Part shown: positions 1-6,063 of the stretch, one piece after another
Layout: every line of letters starts with the position of its first letter
Position numbering within the stretch: the stretch's first letter is position 1
Assembly: GCA_946626535.1 (NCBI GenBank)
Contig: CAMOUK010000054.1
Coordinates: 1 to 6,115, forward strand
Direction: 5' to 3'
Source of the DNA: an uncultured Caryophanales bacterium
GTDB lineage: Bacteria; Bacillota_I; Bacilli_A; Acholeplasmatales; Anaeroplasmataceae
Length of the DNA stretch: 6,115 nt
Program-made: the position numbers and the translations under genes
Notes under the pieces: model-generated
Databases searched by the model: none
What the model was told of the DNA's origin: nothing
What the model saw: only the letters and a program-made list of their open reading frames with translations

Positions 1-1
1 T

Positions 2-33
2 AGAAGAACTAGGGCTGCTAGTTCTTTTGTTTT
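2..33 (+). terminator. Intrinsic terminator of an upstream gene
   Basis: An 8-bp perfect stem pairs AGAACTAG (5-12) with CTAGTTCT (18-25) around a 5-base loop. The pairing can be extended by A-T and G-T pairs at the base. A T-rich tail (25-33, TTTTGTTTT) follows on the + strand. The minus strand has no comparable T-run, so the signal reads rightward and ends a gene whose coding region lies before the window. Confidence 0.8.
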
Positions 34-110
34 AAAGGGTATAAAAAGGCACTAAACGTAAGCGATATTACGAAAAATGTCGATTTGTTGGAAAACGAGA
101 CAAATTTTGC
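34..110. other. Unassigned intergenic stretch, CpG-containing
   Basis: No supported gene lies here. The stretch 57-97 holds five CpG dinucleotides, many for this CpG-poor window. It has a small hairpin, CGTAA (57-61) with TTACG (68-72), and a second weak pairing of ATTTGT (83-88) with ACAAAT (100-105). One forward frame stays open from 22 to a TAA at 136-138 but has no ATG, no well-placed start and no ribosome site. It could be a decayed gene end, a leader, or chance. Confidence 0.4.
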
Positions 111-139
111 TTTAAAAGATTTTTTAGACATACTATAAT
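111..139 (+). promoter_or_regulatory. Sigma-A-type promoter of the transporter operon
   Basis: The -10 is a perfect TATAAT (134-139). Seventeen bases upstream is TTTAAA (111-116), matching four of six positions of TTGACA. Transcription would begin near 146, giving a leader of about 30 bases with an AAGGAG ribosome site at 159-164, ten bases before the ATG. The leader is too short for a riboswitch. Confidence 0.65.
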
Positions 140-174
140 TAATTTGCCTAGAGGGAATAAGGAGATTATTTTAT

Positions 175-1290
175 ATGAAATTTAAAAAGTTATTTTTATT
201 TTTAGCTGCCGTGTTTGGCGTTTTAGCTATTGCATCTTGTAATAAAAAAGATGATACTCACACTCATACTTTTGAAACAGCTTGGACAAGCGATGATACA
301 TATCATTGGCATAAGTCTACTTGTGGACATGATGAGGTAAGTGGTAAGGAAGAGCATAAATGGGATGAAGGTAAAGTAGGTCCTGATGGTAAGGTATTTA
401 CATGTACTGTTTGTGGAAAAACTAAGAGTGAAAATATCAGCATTGAAACTGTAACACTTTCTGCACCTAAGGGAGCTCCAGCAATCGCTGTTGCATCTTT
501 AGCAAAGGTAAAGGAAGAAAATTATAACTTTGTTGCTGCTACAAATATTTCAAGTGAGCTAGCAAAGGCTACTGCAACTTCTGATTTTGTTATCGCACCA
601 ATTAATGCTGGTGCTAAGCTTTATAAGCTTGGTAAATCAGAATATAAGCTTGCTGCTGTTGTAACTTGGGGTAATTTATATTTTGCTTCACAAAAGGCAA
701 ACTTTAGCTTAAATGATATAAATGGTAATAAAATTACATTATTTGGTCAAAATTCAATTAATGCATCTTTAGCTAATTATGTATTAGCTCAAAAGGGTAT
801 TACACCATCAAGCGTTGAATATGTTGCTGAGGCTGCAGATACTCAAACACTTTTAGCATCAGATGCTAATGCAATTGTATTATGTGCTGAGCCTGCTATT
901 TCAGCTGCTAAGTTAAAAAAGCCTAATATTACATCTATTTCTGTTCAAGCATTATATAAGAAATTAACTGGCAATGATGGATTCACTCAAGCTGGTTTAT
1001 TTGTAAGTCCTAAAGCTATTTCTGAAAAGAAGGATGTAGTTGATAGATATATTTTAGAAGTATCAAAGTCAATTGAAAAATGTAGTTCAAGCTTAGATGA
1101 GGTTGCTCAAATTTGTGTTGATTTAAAATTATTACCAAATTTAAATGTTGCTAAATCTGCAATTCCACTATGCAGCGTTAAATTTATGAAGGCAATAGAT
1201 GCAAAGACTCAAATTGAAACTACAGCAAATATTGATTTATCACAATTTGGAGGAGCGCTACCTGTTGAAGAATTCTACTACCAATTCTAA
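175..1290 (+). CDS. ABC transporter substrate-binding lipoprotein, NMT1/SsuA-like, with N-terminal His/Cys-rich module
   Basis: This 371-residue protein is probably the extracellular binding lipoprotein of a NitT/TauT-class ABC importer. A basic N-terminus and hydrophobic core end in a lipobox IASC, with Cys22 as the lipid-anchored residue. Residues 29-80 form a His/Cys-rich module: H29, H31, H44, H46, C50, H52, H61 and a CTVC pair (C77, C80). Similar modules occur in surface proteins of gut bacteria; metal binding is plausible but unproven. Residues about 88-371 resemble the SsuA/NMT1/THI5-type binding fold, with a first lobe segment SDFVIAPINAGAKL (136-149) and a later AIVLCAEPAISAAK segment (233-246). 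The ATG follows AAGGAG by ten bases. The next gene, a permease, overlaps its 3' end, which supports the transporter role. No ATPase gene is present in the window. The ligand cannot be read from the sequence; sulfonate-, thiamine-precursor- and nitrate-type ligands are all possible within the wider family. Confidence 0.82.
   Translation: MKFKKLFLFLAAVFGVLAIASCNKKDDTHTHTFETAWTSDDTYHWHKSTCGHDEVSGKEEHKWDEGKVGPDGKVFTCTVCGKTKSENISIETVTLSAPKGAPAIAVASLAKVKEENYNFVAATNISSELAKATATSDFVIAPINAGAKLYKLGKSEYKLAAVVTWGNLYFASQKANFSLNDINGNKITLFGQNSINASLANYVLAQKGITPSSVEYVAEAADTQTLLASDANAIVLCAEPAISAAKLKKPNITSISVQALYKKLTGNDGFTQAGLFVSPKAISEKKDVVDRYILEVSKSIEKCSSSLDEVAQICVDLKLLPNLNVAKSAIPLCSVKFMKAIDAKTQIETTANIDLSQFGGALPVEEFYYQF
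1249..1255 (+). promoter_or_regulatory. Ribosome binding site deciding the permease TTG start
   Basis: GGAGGAG lies inside the last codons of the binding-protein gene, nine bases before an in-frame TTG (1265). The upstream in-frame ATG at 1199 has no comparable site and would add 22 residues (starting MQRLKLKLQQ) read from the other gene's coding sequence, so TTG is preferred. Confidence 0.8.
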
Positions 1291-2050
1291 AAAAGTAACT
1301 GAATATTTAGCTTTTTGTGCTGGTATCATTTTAATTGGAGTAATAATTCAGGTATTACGGATTATTAAAAATGATAATACACTTTTCCCTAATGTTTGGG
1401 ATGTTTTAGTATGCTTTTTTAGGCTACTAGGTGATTATCATACATATGCCTATTTAGGAAATACCTTATTACAATTATTATATTCGATTATAATTGCGAC
1501 AGTAGCTGGTATTACACTTGGATCAATTGCTGGCTTTAATAAGATAGTTGAAAAGATTTTAAAGCCATTTATGATTCTATTTAGAAGCTTACCTATGATT
1601 ATATTAATTGTAATCTTATGGCTAATTATAAATAAGGATGTTGTCCCTGTTTTAGGAACAACATTATGTATAATACCAATTATTTATGAGGCAACACTTC
1701 AGGGTATTAGAAATATTGAAAAGGAATATTTCGATGCTTATAGATTATATTCTAGGACTACACCATATATTTTATTTAGAGTCCATTTACCGATGATATC
1801 AGGCTATTTGAAGCAAGCCTATACCAATGCCATTGGTATGGGATTAAAGGTTATTGTTACAATTGGTTATGTAGTAGGTGTAAAACAATCTTTTGGTCAA
1901 GAAATTGTAGATAGTAGGATACTTTTAGAGTTTGACAAGATTTATGCTTATGGATTATTATTAATAATAATGGTTTCTTTATTTGAACTATTACCAAAAT
2001 TAATCGCTTTGGTGTATAATAAGATTAAGTATAAAAAAGAAGAGGTATAA
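1265..2050 (+). CDS. ABC transporter permease (BPD_transp_1, NitT/TauT class)
   Basis: This 261-residue inner-membrane subunit would form the channel for the substrate delivered by the preceding lipoprotein. About six hydrophobic segments are visible, near residues 14-34, 67-90, 102-122, 126-141, 189-206 and 225-251. The cytoplasmic EAA loop that docks on the ATPase is present with exact spacing: D157-A158-Y159, then S163 where the family normally has Gly, then V173-H174-L175-P176. The preceding part, GIRNIEKEYFDAYR (147-160), is typical of NitT/TauT/SsuC permeases. Translation most likely starts at TTG 1265 because of the GGAGGAG at 1249-1255. This gives a 26-base overlap with the binding-protein gene and suggests translational coupling. 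Length is normal for the family. No partner ATPase gene is in the window, so the energising subunit must be encoded elsewhere. Confidence 0.87.
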   Translation: MKNSTTNSKKVTEYLAFCAGIILIGVIIQVLRIIKNDNTLFPNVWDVLVCFFRLLGDYHTYAYLGNTLLQLLYSIIIATVAGITLGSIAGFNKIVEKILKPFMILFRSLPMIILIVILWLIINKDVVPVLGTTLCIIPIIYEATLQGIRNIEKEYFDAYRLYSRTTPYILFRVHLPMISGYLKQAYTNAIGMGLKVIVTIGYVVGVKQSFGQEIVDSRILLEFDKIYAYGLLLIIMVSLFELLPKLIALVYNKIKYKKEEV

Positions 2051-2051
2051 T

Positions 2052-2960
2052 ATGGATCTAGTAATATTAGCTGCCGGAATGGGTTCAAGATTCGGTGGTT
2101 TAAAGCAAATTGAACCAATTGATGAATATGATAACTTTATCATCGACTATTCTATTTATGATGCAAAGCTTGCTGGCTTTGATAGAGTAGTATTTATTAT
2201 CAAGGAAGAAAACTATGAAATTTTTAAATCAACTATTGGAAAAAGAGTAGAAAAGAGAATTGAAACTCATTATGCTTTCCAAAAGTTAGATTTAATTCCA
2301 GAAGGATATACTCTACCTGCTGATAGAGTTAAGCCTTTAGGTACAGCTCAAGCTATTTTAGCAGCAAAGCCTTTTGTAAAGGATAAATTTATCATTATTA
2401 ATGCTGATGATTTCTATGGTAGAGATGCATTCATGGTTGCTGCTAAATATTTAAAGGGCTTAAATGACAATGCTAAATTTAAATATGCTAACATTGGTTA
2501 TCAAGCAATTAACACTATTACTGATAATGGTTCAGTAAAAAGAGGTGTCTTATATTTCGATAACGATAATAAGCTAACTTGCTTAGTTGAATCAAAGATT
2601 GAAAAGGAAAATGGTAAGCTTATTGCTGCACCACTTGATGATGAGGATAATAAGAAGGTTATCCCTAATGAAACATTAGTTTCTATGAACATGTTCGCAT
2701 TTACAAAGGACATTATGGATAAGCTAGAAGAGAACTTCCCTCCATTTATGGAAGCTAATAAGAATAATTTAGCAAAATGTGAATATTTAATTCCAACTGT
2801 AGTTTCTGATTTAATTGAAAGAAAGGAAGCTACATGTGATGTTTTATCTACTACAGCTGTTTGGTATGGTGTAACCTATAAGGAAGATAAAGACTATGTT
2901 GTTAATTCTTTAAAGGAATTAGTAGATAAGGGTGAATATCCAAAGGGATTATGGAAATAA
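2052..2960 (+). CDS. Sugar-phosphate-type nucleotidyltransferase (NTP_transferase family)
   Basis: This 302-residue cytoplasmic enzyme is predicted to transfer a nucleotidyl group from an NTP to a phosphorylated sugar or similar acceptor, releasing pyrophosphate. The N-terminal signature AAGMGSRFGGLKQ (7-19) is the Rossmann-like GxGxRxG...K phosphate-binding loop. PLGTAQAI (95-102) fits the base-recognition segment, and NADDFYG (117-123) carries the metal-binding aspartates. VESKIEK (179-185) and SMNMFAF (211-217) fit the later acceptor-site strands. The C-terminus (271-302, WYGVTYKEDKDYV then YPKGLW) is typical of a widespread, poorly characterised branch of about 300 residues. Neither the NTP nor the acceptor can be assigned. 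The ATG lies one base after the permease stop, and GAAGAGG (2039-2045) in the permease 3' end serves as ribosome site, so the gene is co-transcribed with the transporter. It is the last gene before a terminator. Confidence 0.85.
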   Translation: MDLVILAAGMGSRFGGLKQIEPIDEYDNFIIDYSIYDAKLAGFDRVVFIIKEENYEIFKSTIGKRVEKRIETHYAFQKLDLIPEGYTLPADRVKPLGTAQAILAAKPFVKDKFIIINADDFYGRDAFMVAAKYLKGLNDNAKFKYANIGYQAINTITDNGSVKRGVLYFDNDNKLTCLVESKIEKENGKLIAAPLDDEDNKKVIPNETLVSMNMFAFTKDIMDKLEENFPPFMEANKNNLAKCEYLIPTVVSDLIERKEATCDVLSTTAVWYGVTYKEDKDYVVNSLKELVDKGEYPKGLWK

Positions 2961-2981
2961 GGCTAGAGATAGCCTTTTTTT
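2959..2981 (+). terminator. Intrinsic terminator of the transporter operon
   Basis: AAGGCTA (2959-2965) pairs perfectly with TAGCCTT (2970-2976) around a GAGA loop, a stable GNRA tetraloop, followed by an uninterrupted T-run (2975-2981). The stem begins on the last bases of the nucleotidyltransferase stop codon. Confidence 0.88.
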
Positions 2982-2982
2982 C

Positions 2983-3011
2983 TTACCTTATTGTCGTTTT
3001 TGTAGTATAAT
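2983..3011 (+). promoter_or_regulatory. Probable promoter of the HtrA-like gene
   Basis: A perfect TATAAT -10 (3006-3011) lies directly after the operon terminator. The best -35 at 17-base spacing is TTACCT (2983-2988), a poor match, so promoter strength or sigma factor is uncertain. Initiation near 3018 would leave a leader of only about 15 bases, with the ribosome site at its very 5' end. Confidence 0.5.
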
Positions 3012-3019
3012 AGTCATAC

Positions 3020-3023
3020 GGAG
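3020..3023 (+). promoter_or_regulatory. Ribosome binding site deciding the protease start
   Basis: GGAG is only three bases from the ATG at 3027 but nine bases from the in-frame ATG at 3033. The spacing favours 3033, which removes just two residues (Met-Lys) and leaves a normal signal peptide. Confidence 0.65.
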
Positions 3024-3032
3024 CTGATGAAG

Positions 3033-4247
3033 ATGAAAAAGTTTAAATATATTTTTACTATTTTATTTTTAGTACTACTATGTGCTTCATGCACTGCAAA
3101 TAATAAAAATGATAAGATAAATGGTGACACTCATGCGGGTATAGGCGGAGGCACATCAGAGGCTGTTATCAGTGATGAGTCTTTAAATGCTACAGAGGAT
3201 GCAAATTGGACTATTAATACATCTGATGCTGATGGTACTTTAACATCAGTAGTTGTTAATGGCGTTAAAAAGGCAATGCCTTCAACTGTAACTATTACAG
3301 CATCACAAACTAGCTCACTTGGCGTTTCTACAGCTGGTGGTAGCGGTGTTATATTTTCAAAGGATAGTAATTTAAATCTATATTATATAGTTACTTGCTT
3401 CCATGTAATAGAAAATATGAGTGATTTAACTATTACCTTATCTGATGAAAAAACATCATATAAGGCAGCTGTTGTAGGAGGCTATGCAGATGAAGATATC
3501 GCAGTATTATCAATTGAGGCTTCAAATTTAACTACAGCTACATTATTCTATGATTCACAAAAGCTACTTCAGGGTCAGGATGTATTTATTATTGGTAATC
3601 CAGCGTCACTACCTAATAGTGTATCAAAGGGTGTTGTTTCATATTTAAATAGAAGCATATCAACAGATGGCTTAATTTACCAAGATGTTATTCAAACAGA
3701 TACCTCAGTAAATGGTGGTAATTCAGGTGGAGGTATGTTTGATGTCAACGGTAATTTAGTTGGTATAGTAAATGCTAAGAAGGTTGCAACAGAATATGAG
3801 GGCTTAGGCTATGCTATCCCAATTAATACTGTTGTTGATGTTTTAAATCATTTTAAAGCTACAGCTAAATATGATAAGGATGCTAAAAAGTGGCAAACAG
3901 GCTATGTTGCTGGAGATTGGGAGCTAGGCTTTAGCCTTTCTCAAACAACTGTAGGTAATTTCTTCCAACCAACTATAGTTACATATGTTCAAGGACTATC
4001 TAATAATCCTTCATCATCTAAGGGAAGCCTAGAGGTTCAAAAGATTATTAAGTCTATTAGAATAGAATTTGCTGATTCAAGTAAGGCAGCTATTAAGCTA
4101 GATGTAAATTCTATTTCAAATATTTATTCAGCTATATATAGTAGAACTAATCCATTAAATTTACATGATAAGATTATATTGACATATAATGATGATCAAT
4201 CAACTGAAATTACAGTAGAATTAATCCAATATCGTTATATGATTTAA
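3033..4247 (+). CDS. HtrA/DegP-like trypsin-fold serine protease lipoprotein with diverged PDZ-like tail
   Basis: This 404-residue protein is a predicted surface-anchored serine protease of the HtrA (S1C) type, likely acting on misfolded or exported proteins. The signal peptide ends in CASC, with Cys20 as the lipidation site; Cys at -3 is an unusual lipobox residue. A polar linker (21-85) precedes the protease domain (about 86-272). The whole triad is visible: H124 in VTCFHVIE, D155 in DEDIAVLSI and S231 in NGGNSGGGMF. GGSGVIF (102-108), IIGNP (186-190) and GLGYAIPIN (257-265) are further family landmarks. The C-terminal part (about 290-400) follows a PDZ-like strand order, ending TEITVELIQYR, but lacks a recognisable GLxxGD loop. 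One such domain is the usual arrangement in Gram-positive HtrA proteins, though those are normally membrane-spanning rather than lipoproteins. The gene stands alone between two terminators. The ATG at 3027 is an alternative start. Confidence 0.87.
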   Translation: MKKFKYIFTILFLVLLCASCTANNKNDKINGDTHAGIGGGTSEAVISDESLNATEDANWTINTSDADGTLTSVVVNGVKKAMPSTVTITASQTSSLGVSTAGGSGVIFSKDSNLNLYYIVTCFHVIENMSDLTITLSDEKTSYKAAVVGGYADEDIAVLSIEASNLTTATLFYDSQKLLQGQDVFIIGNPASLPNSVSKGVVSYLNRSISTDGLIYQDVIQTDTSVNGGNSGGGMFDVNGNLVGIVNAKKVATEYEGLGYAIPINTVVDVLNHFKATAKYDKDAKKWQTGYVAGDWELGFSLSQTTVGNFFQPTIVTYVQGLSNNPSSSKGSLEVQKIIKSIRIEFADSSKAAIKLDVNSISNIYSAIYSRTNPLNLHDKIILTYNDDQSTEITVELIQYRYMI

Positions 4248-4254
4248 TATGAAT

Positions 4255-4289
4255 AATGACAGGCTTGAATAAATGCCTGTTATTTTATA
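4255..4289 (+). terminator. Intrinsic terminator of the protease gene
   Basis: AATGACAGGC (4255-4264) pairs with GCCTGTTATT (4275-4284) in a 10-bp stem with one G-T pair and a 10-base loop. It is followed by a T-rich but interrupted tail (4280-4290). It starts eight bases after the protease stop codon. The broken T-run makes it weaker than the other two terminators. Confidence 0.7.
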
Positions 4290-4293
4290 TAAT
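4265..4293 (+). promoter_or_regulatory. gltX promoter embedded in the preceding terminator
   Basis: TTGAAT (4265-4270, four of six matches to TTGACA) and a perfect TATAAT (4288-4293) are separated by exactly 17 bases. The -35 lies in the terminator loop, and the right arm of the stem forms the spacer. Initiation near 4300 gives a leader of about 20 bases with GAGGTG (4308-4313) six bases before the gltX ATG. Confidence 0.65.
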
Positions 4294-4319
4294 TGATACG
4301 TTGAATTGAGGTGTTTTAA

Positions 4320-6002
4320 ATGGCTAATTTAAAAGATTTAGCAAATTTAATATTTCCTAATGTAAATCAAACATTAGAAGATTTAGAAAAAAGATATCCA
4401 AAGAGAAATATTACAGGTGATGTAACTAGATTTGCACCATCACCTACAGGCTTTTTACATACAGGTAGCTTATTTACTTGCTTAGTATCATCAAGATTTG
4501 CTAAGCAATCAAATGGCGTATTTTATATTAGACTTGAGGATACAGATACAAAAAGAGAAATTGAAGGCTCAGGCGCTGATTTAGTTTCTCAATTAAAGGT
4601 ATTTGATATCGTTCCTGATGAAGGATATTTTTCAGATTCTAAAGAATTAGGTTCTTATGGTCCATATAAGCAATCAGCAAGAAAGGATATTTATGATACT
4701 GTTATCAAATATTTAATTGAAAATGGTAGAGCTTATCCTTGCTTCTGTACACCAGAAGAATTACAAGAATTAAGAAAGATTCAAGAGGCTAATAAAGAAA
4801 TTCCAGGCTATTATGGAAAATATGCTAAATATAGAGATTTCCCAGTAGATCAAGCTATTGAAAAGATTAATAGTGGAGTTCCATATATTATTAGATTTAA
4901 ATCTATGGGTGACCATAATAATAAGATTGCCTTCCACGACGAAATTAGAGGTGATCTTGAATTAACTCAAAATGACCAAGATATCGTAATTATGAAGTCT
5001 GATGGACTTCCAACTTACCATTTTGCTCATTTAGTTGATGATCATTTCATGAGAACAACTATCGTTACACGTGGTGAAGAATGGCTATCAAGCTTACCAA
5101 TTCACCTTGAGCTATTTGATACATTAGGCTTTGAAAGACCTAAATATGCTCATCTACCTGTAATTATGAAAACAGAAGATGGTGTAAGAAGAAAGCTTTC
5201 TAAGAGAAAAGACCCAGAGGCTGCAGTATCTTACTTCTTAGAACAAGGCTATCCAAAATATGGCTTTATTGAATATTTACTTACAATCGCAAATTCAAAT
5301 TATGAAGCATGGAGAGAACAAAATCTAGATAAGGACTTCTATGACTTTAAGCTATCATTTGATAAGATGAGTCTTGATGGCGCATTATTTGATATTGCGA
5401 AGGTTCAAAATATTTCTAAGGAAAGAATGGCTTATAAGAAGGCTTCTGTCTTAAAGGAAGAAGTTAAAGAATGGGCTAAGACTTATGATGTTAATTTCTA
5501 TAATAAGATTTTATCTAATGAAAAATTCTTTGAAGCTATCTTAAATATTGAAAGAGAAAAGGATAATCCAAGAAAGGATTATGCAAAGTATTCTGATATT
5601 TATCCAATTATTTCATTCTTCTATGATGATGTTTATAGCAAATTAGATAAATCATCTTTAGATTGGACAGTTATGAAGACAAAGGGTGAAATGAAGGAAG
5701 TAGATAAGAATGTTATTAAACAATTCTTAACTGCTTATATGAATAATTATAATTTAGATTTAGATGAAGAAGCATGGTTCAATAATTTAAAGGATTTAGC
5801 TACTGAATTTAAATTTACTAGCGATAGAAAGGCTTATAAGGCTGATCCTAACCAATTTAATGGTCAAGTTGGCGATGCAGCTGGCTTTATTAGACTAGCT
5901 TTAGCTGGAAGAAAAAATACTCCAAATATTTATTATGTTCAACAAATATTAGGTAAAGAAAAAGTATTTGAAAGAATAAACACAATTATTCAAAGTTTAT
6001 AA
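4320..6002 (+). CDS. gltX: Glutamyl-tRNA synthetase
   Basis: This 560-residue cytoplasmic class I aminoacyl-tRNA synthetase charges tRNA-Glu with glutamate using ATP. Lineages without a glutaminyl-tRNA synthetase often also use it to mischarge tRNA-Gln, which cannot be judged here. The catalytic entry FAPSPTGFLHTGS (38-50) carries the HIGH motif as H47-T-G-S50, where related enzymes usually read HIGG. YIRLEDTDTKRE fits the ATP-site region. The second signature is KLSKR (292-296), in RRKLSKRKDPEA. RGEEWLSSLPIHLELF and LLTIANS are typical of the roughly 550-residue clostridial/Bacilli form, which is longer than the 470-490-residue E. coli type and has a diverged C-terminal anticodon-binding part. 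C141 and C143 match the first half of the zinc site, but the second-half cysteine position reads Tyr (AKYRD), so zinc binding is probably lost. The ATG follows GAGGTG by six bases. A tRNA-Glu lies just downstream. Confidence 0.97.
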   Translation: MANLKDLANLIFPNVNQTLEDLEKRYPKRNITGDVTRFAPSPTGFLHTGSLFTCLVSSRFAKQSNGVFYIRLEDTDTKREIEGSGADLVSQLKVFDIVPDEGYFSDSKELGSYGPYKQSARKDIYDTVIKYLIENGRAYPCFCTPEELQELRKIQEANKEIPGYYGKYAKYRDFPVDQAIEKINSGVPYIIRFKSMGDHNNKIAFHDEIRGDLELTQNDQDIVIMKSDGLPTYHFAHLVDDHFMRTTIVTRGEEWLSSLPIHLELFDTLGFERPKYAHLPVIMKTEDGVRRKLSKRKDPEAAVSYFLEQGYPKYGFIEYLLTIANSNYEAWREQNLDKDFYDFKLSFDKMSLDGALFDIAKVQNISKERMAYKKASVLKEEVKEWAKTYDVNFYNKILSNEKFFEAILNIEREKDNPRKDYAKYSDIYPIISFFYDDVYSKLDKSSLDWTVMKTKGEMKEVDKNVIKQFLTAYMNNYNLDLDEEAWFNNLKDLATEFKFTSDRKAYKADPNQFNGQVGDAAGFIRLALAGRKNTPNIYYVQQILGKEKVFERINTIIQSL

Positions 6003-6003
6003 C

Positions 6004-6031
6004 TTGAAAATATAGAATTTTATGATATCAT
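6004..6031 (+). promoter_or_regulatory. Candidate promoter of the tRNA-Glu gene
   Basis: TTGAAA (6004-6009, five of six matches to TTGACA) and TATCAT (6026-6031, five of six to TATAAT) are separated by 16 bases, starting two bases after the gltX stop. Initiation near 6038 would give a leader of about 26 bases before the mature tRNA. The -10 lies within a 10-base palindrome, ATGATATCAT (6022-6031), which could also be an operator or chance. Confidence 0.45.
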
Positions 6032-6033
6032 TA

Positions 6034-6058
6034 TATGTGCAACTAAATGTTGCACATA
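6034..6058. repeat. Perfect 10-bp inverted repeat between gltX and tRNA-Glu
   Basis: TATGTGCAAC (6034-6043) and GTTGCACATA (6049-6058) are exact reverse complements around a TAAAT loop. No T-run follows on either strand, so it is not a canonical intrinsic terminator. It could be a factor-assisted terminator of gltX, a processing site in a gltX-tRNA transcript, or a protein-binding dyad. It ends five bases before the mature tRNA 5' end. Confidence 0.8.
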
Positions 6059-6063
6059 GCCTT

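Noticed and set aside
77..115. Twelve-codon open frame starting at ATG 77 in the leader region
   Set aside because: It has no ribosome site, lies upstream of the predicted transcript start, and is too short to support.
140..174. Riboswitch or T-box in front of the transporter operon
   Set aside because: The predicted leader is only about 30 bases, with no stable fold or T-box-like sequence.
1199..1264. Longer permease start at ATG 1199
   Set aside because: The 22 extra residues come from reading binding-protein codons in another frame, with no ribosome site before 1199. The GGAGGAG and TTG at 1249-1267 explain the start better.
2501..2713. Minus-strand open frame of 70 codons inside the nucleotidyltransferase gene
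   Set aside because: It lies wholly antisense to a well-supported gene with conserved motifs, has low-complexity Ser/Leu-rich composition, and shows no ribosome site or promoter.
4294..4319. T-box leader in front of gltX
   Set aside because: The leader is about 20 bases from the predicted start, far too short for a T-box, and lacks its conserved sequence.
175..6002. Alternative code with TGA as tryptophan (Mycoplasma-like)
   Set aside because: Tryptophans are TGG and no in-frame TGA occurs in any of the genes, so the standard bacterial code fits despite the AT-rich sequence.
6034..6058. Ordinary intrinsic terminator of gltX
   Set aside because: The stem is strong, but it is followed by AGCCTTGG instead of a T-run, so it is listed as an inverted repeat of unknown role.
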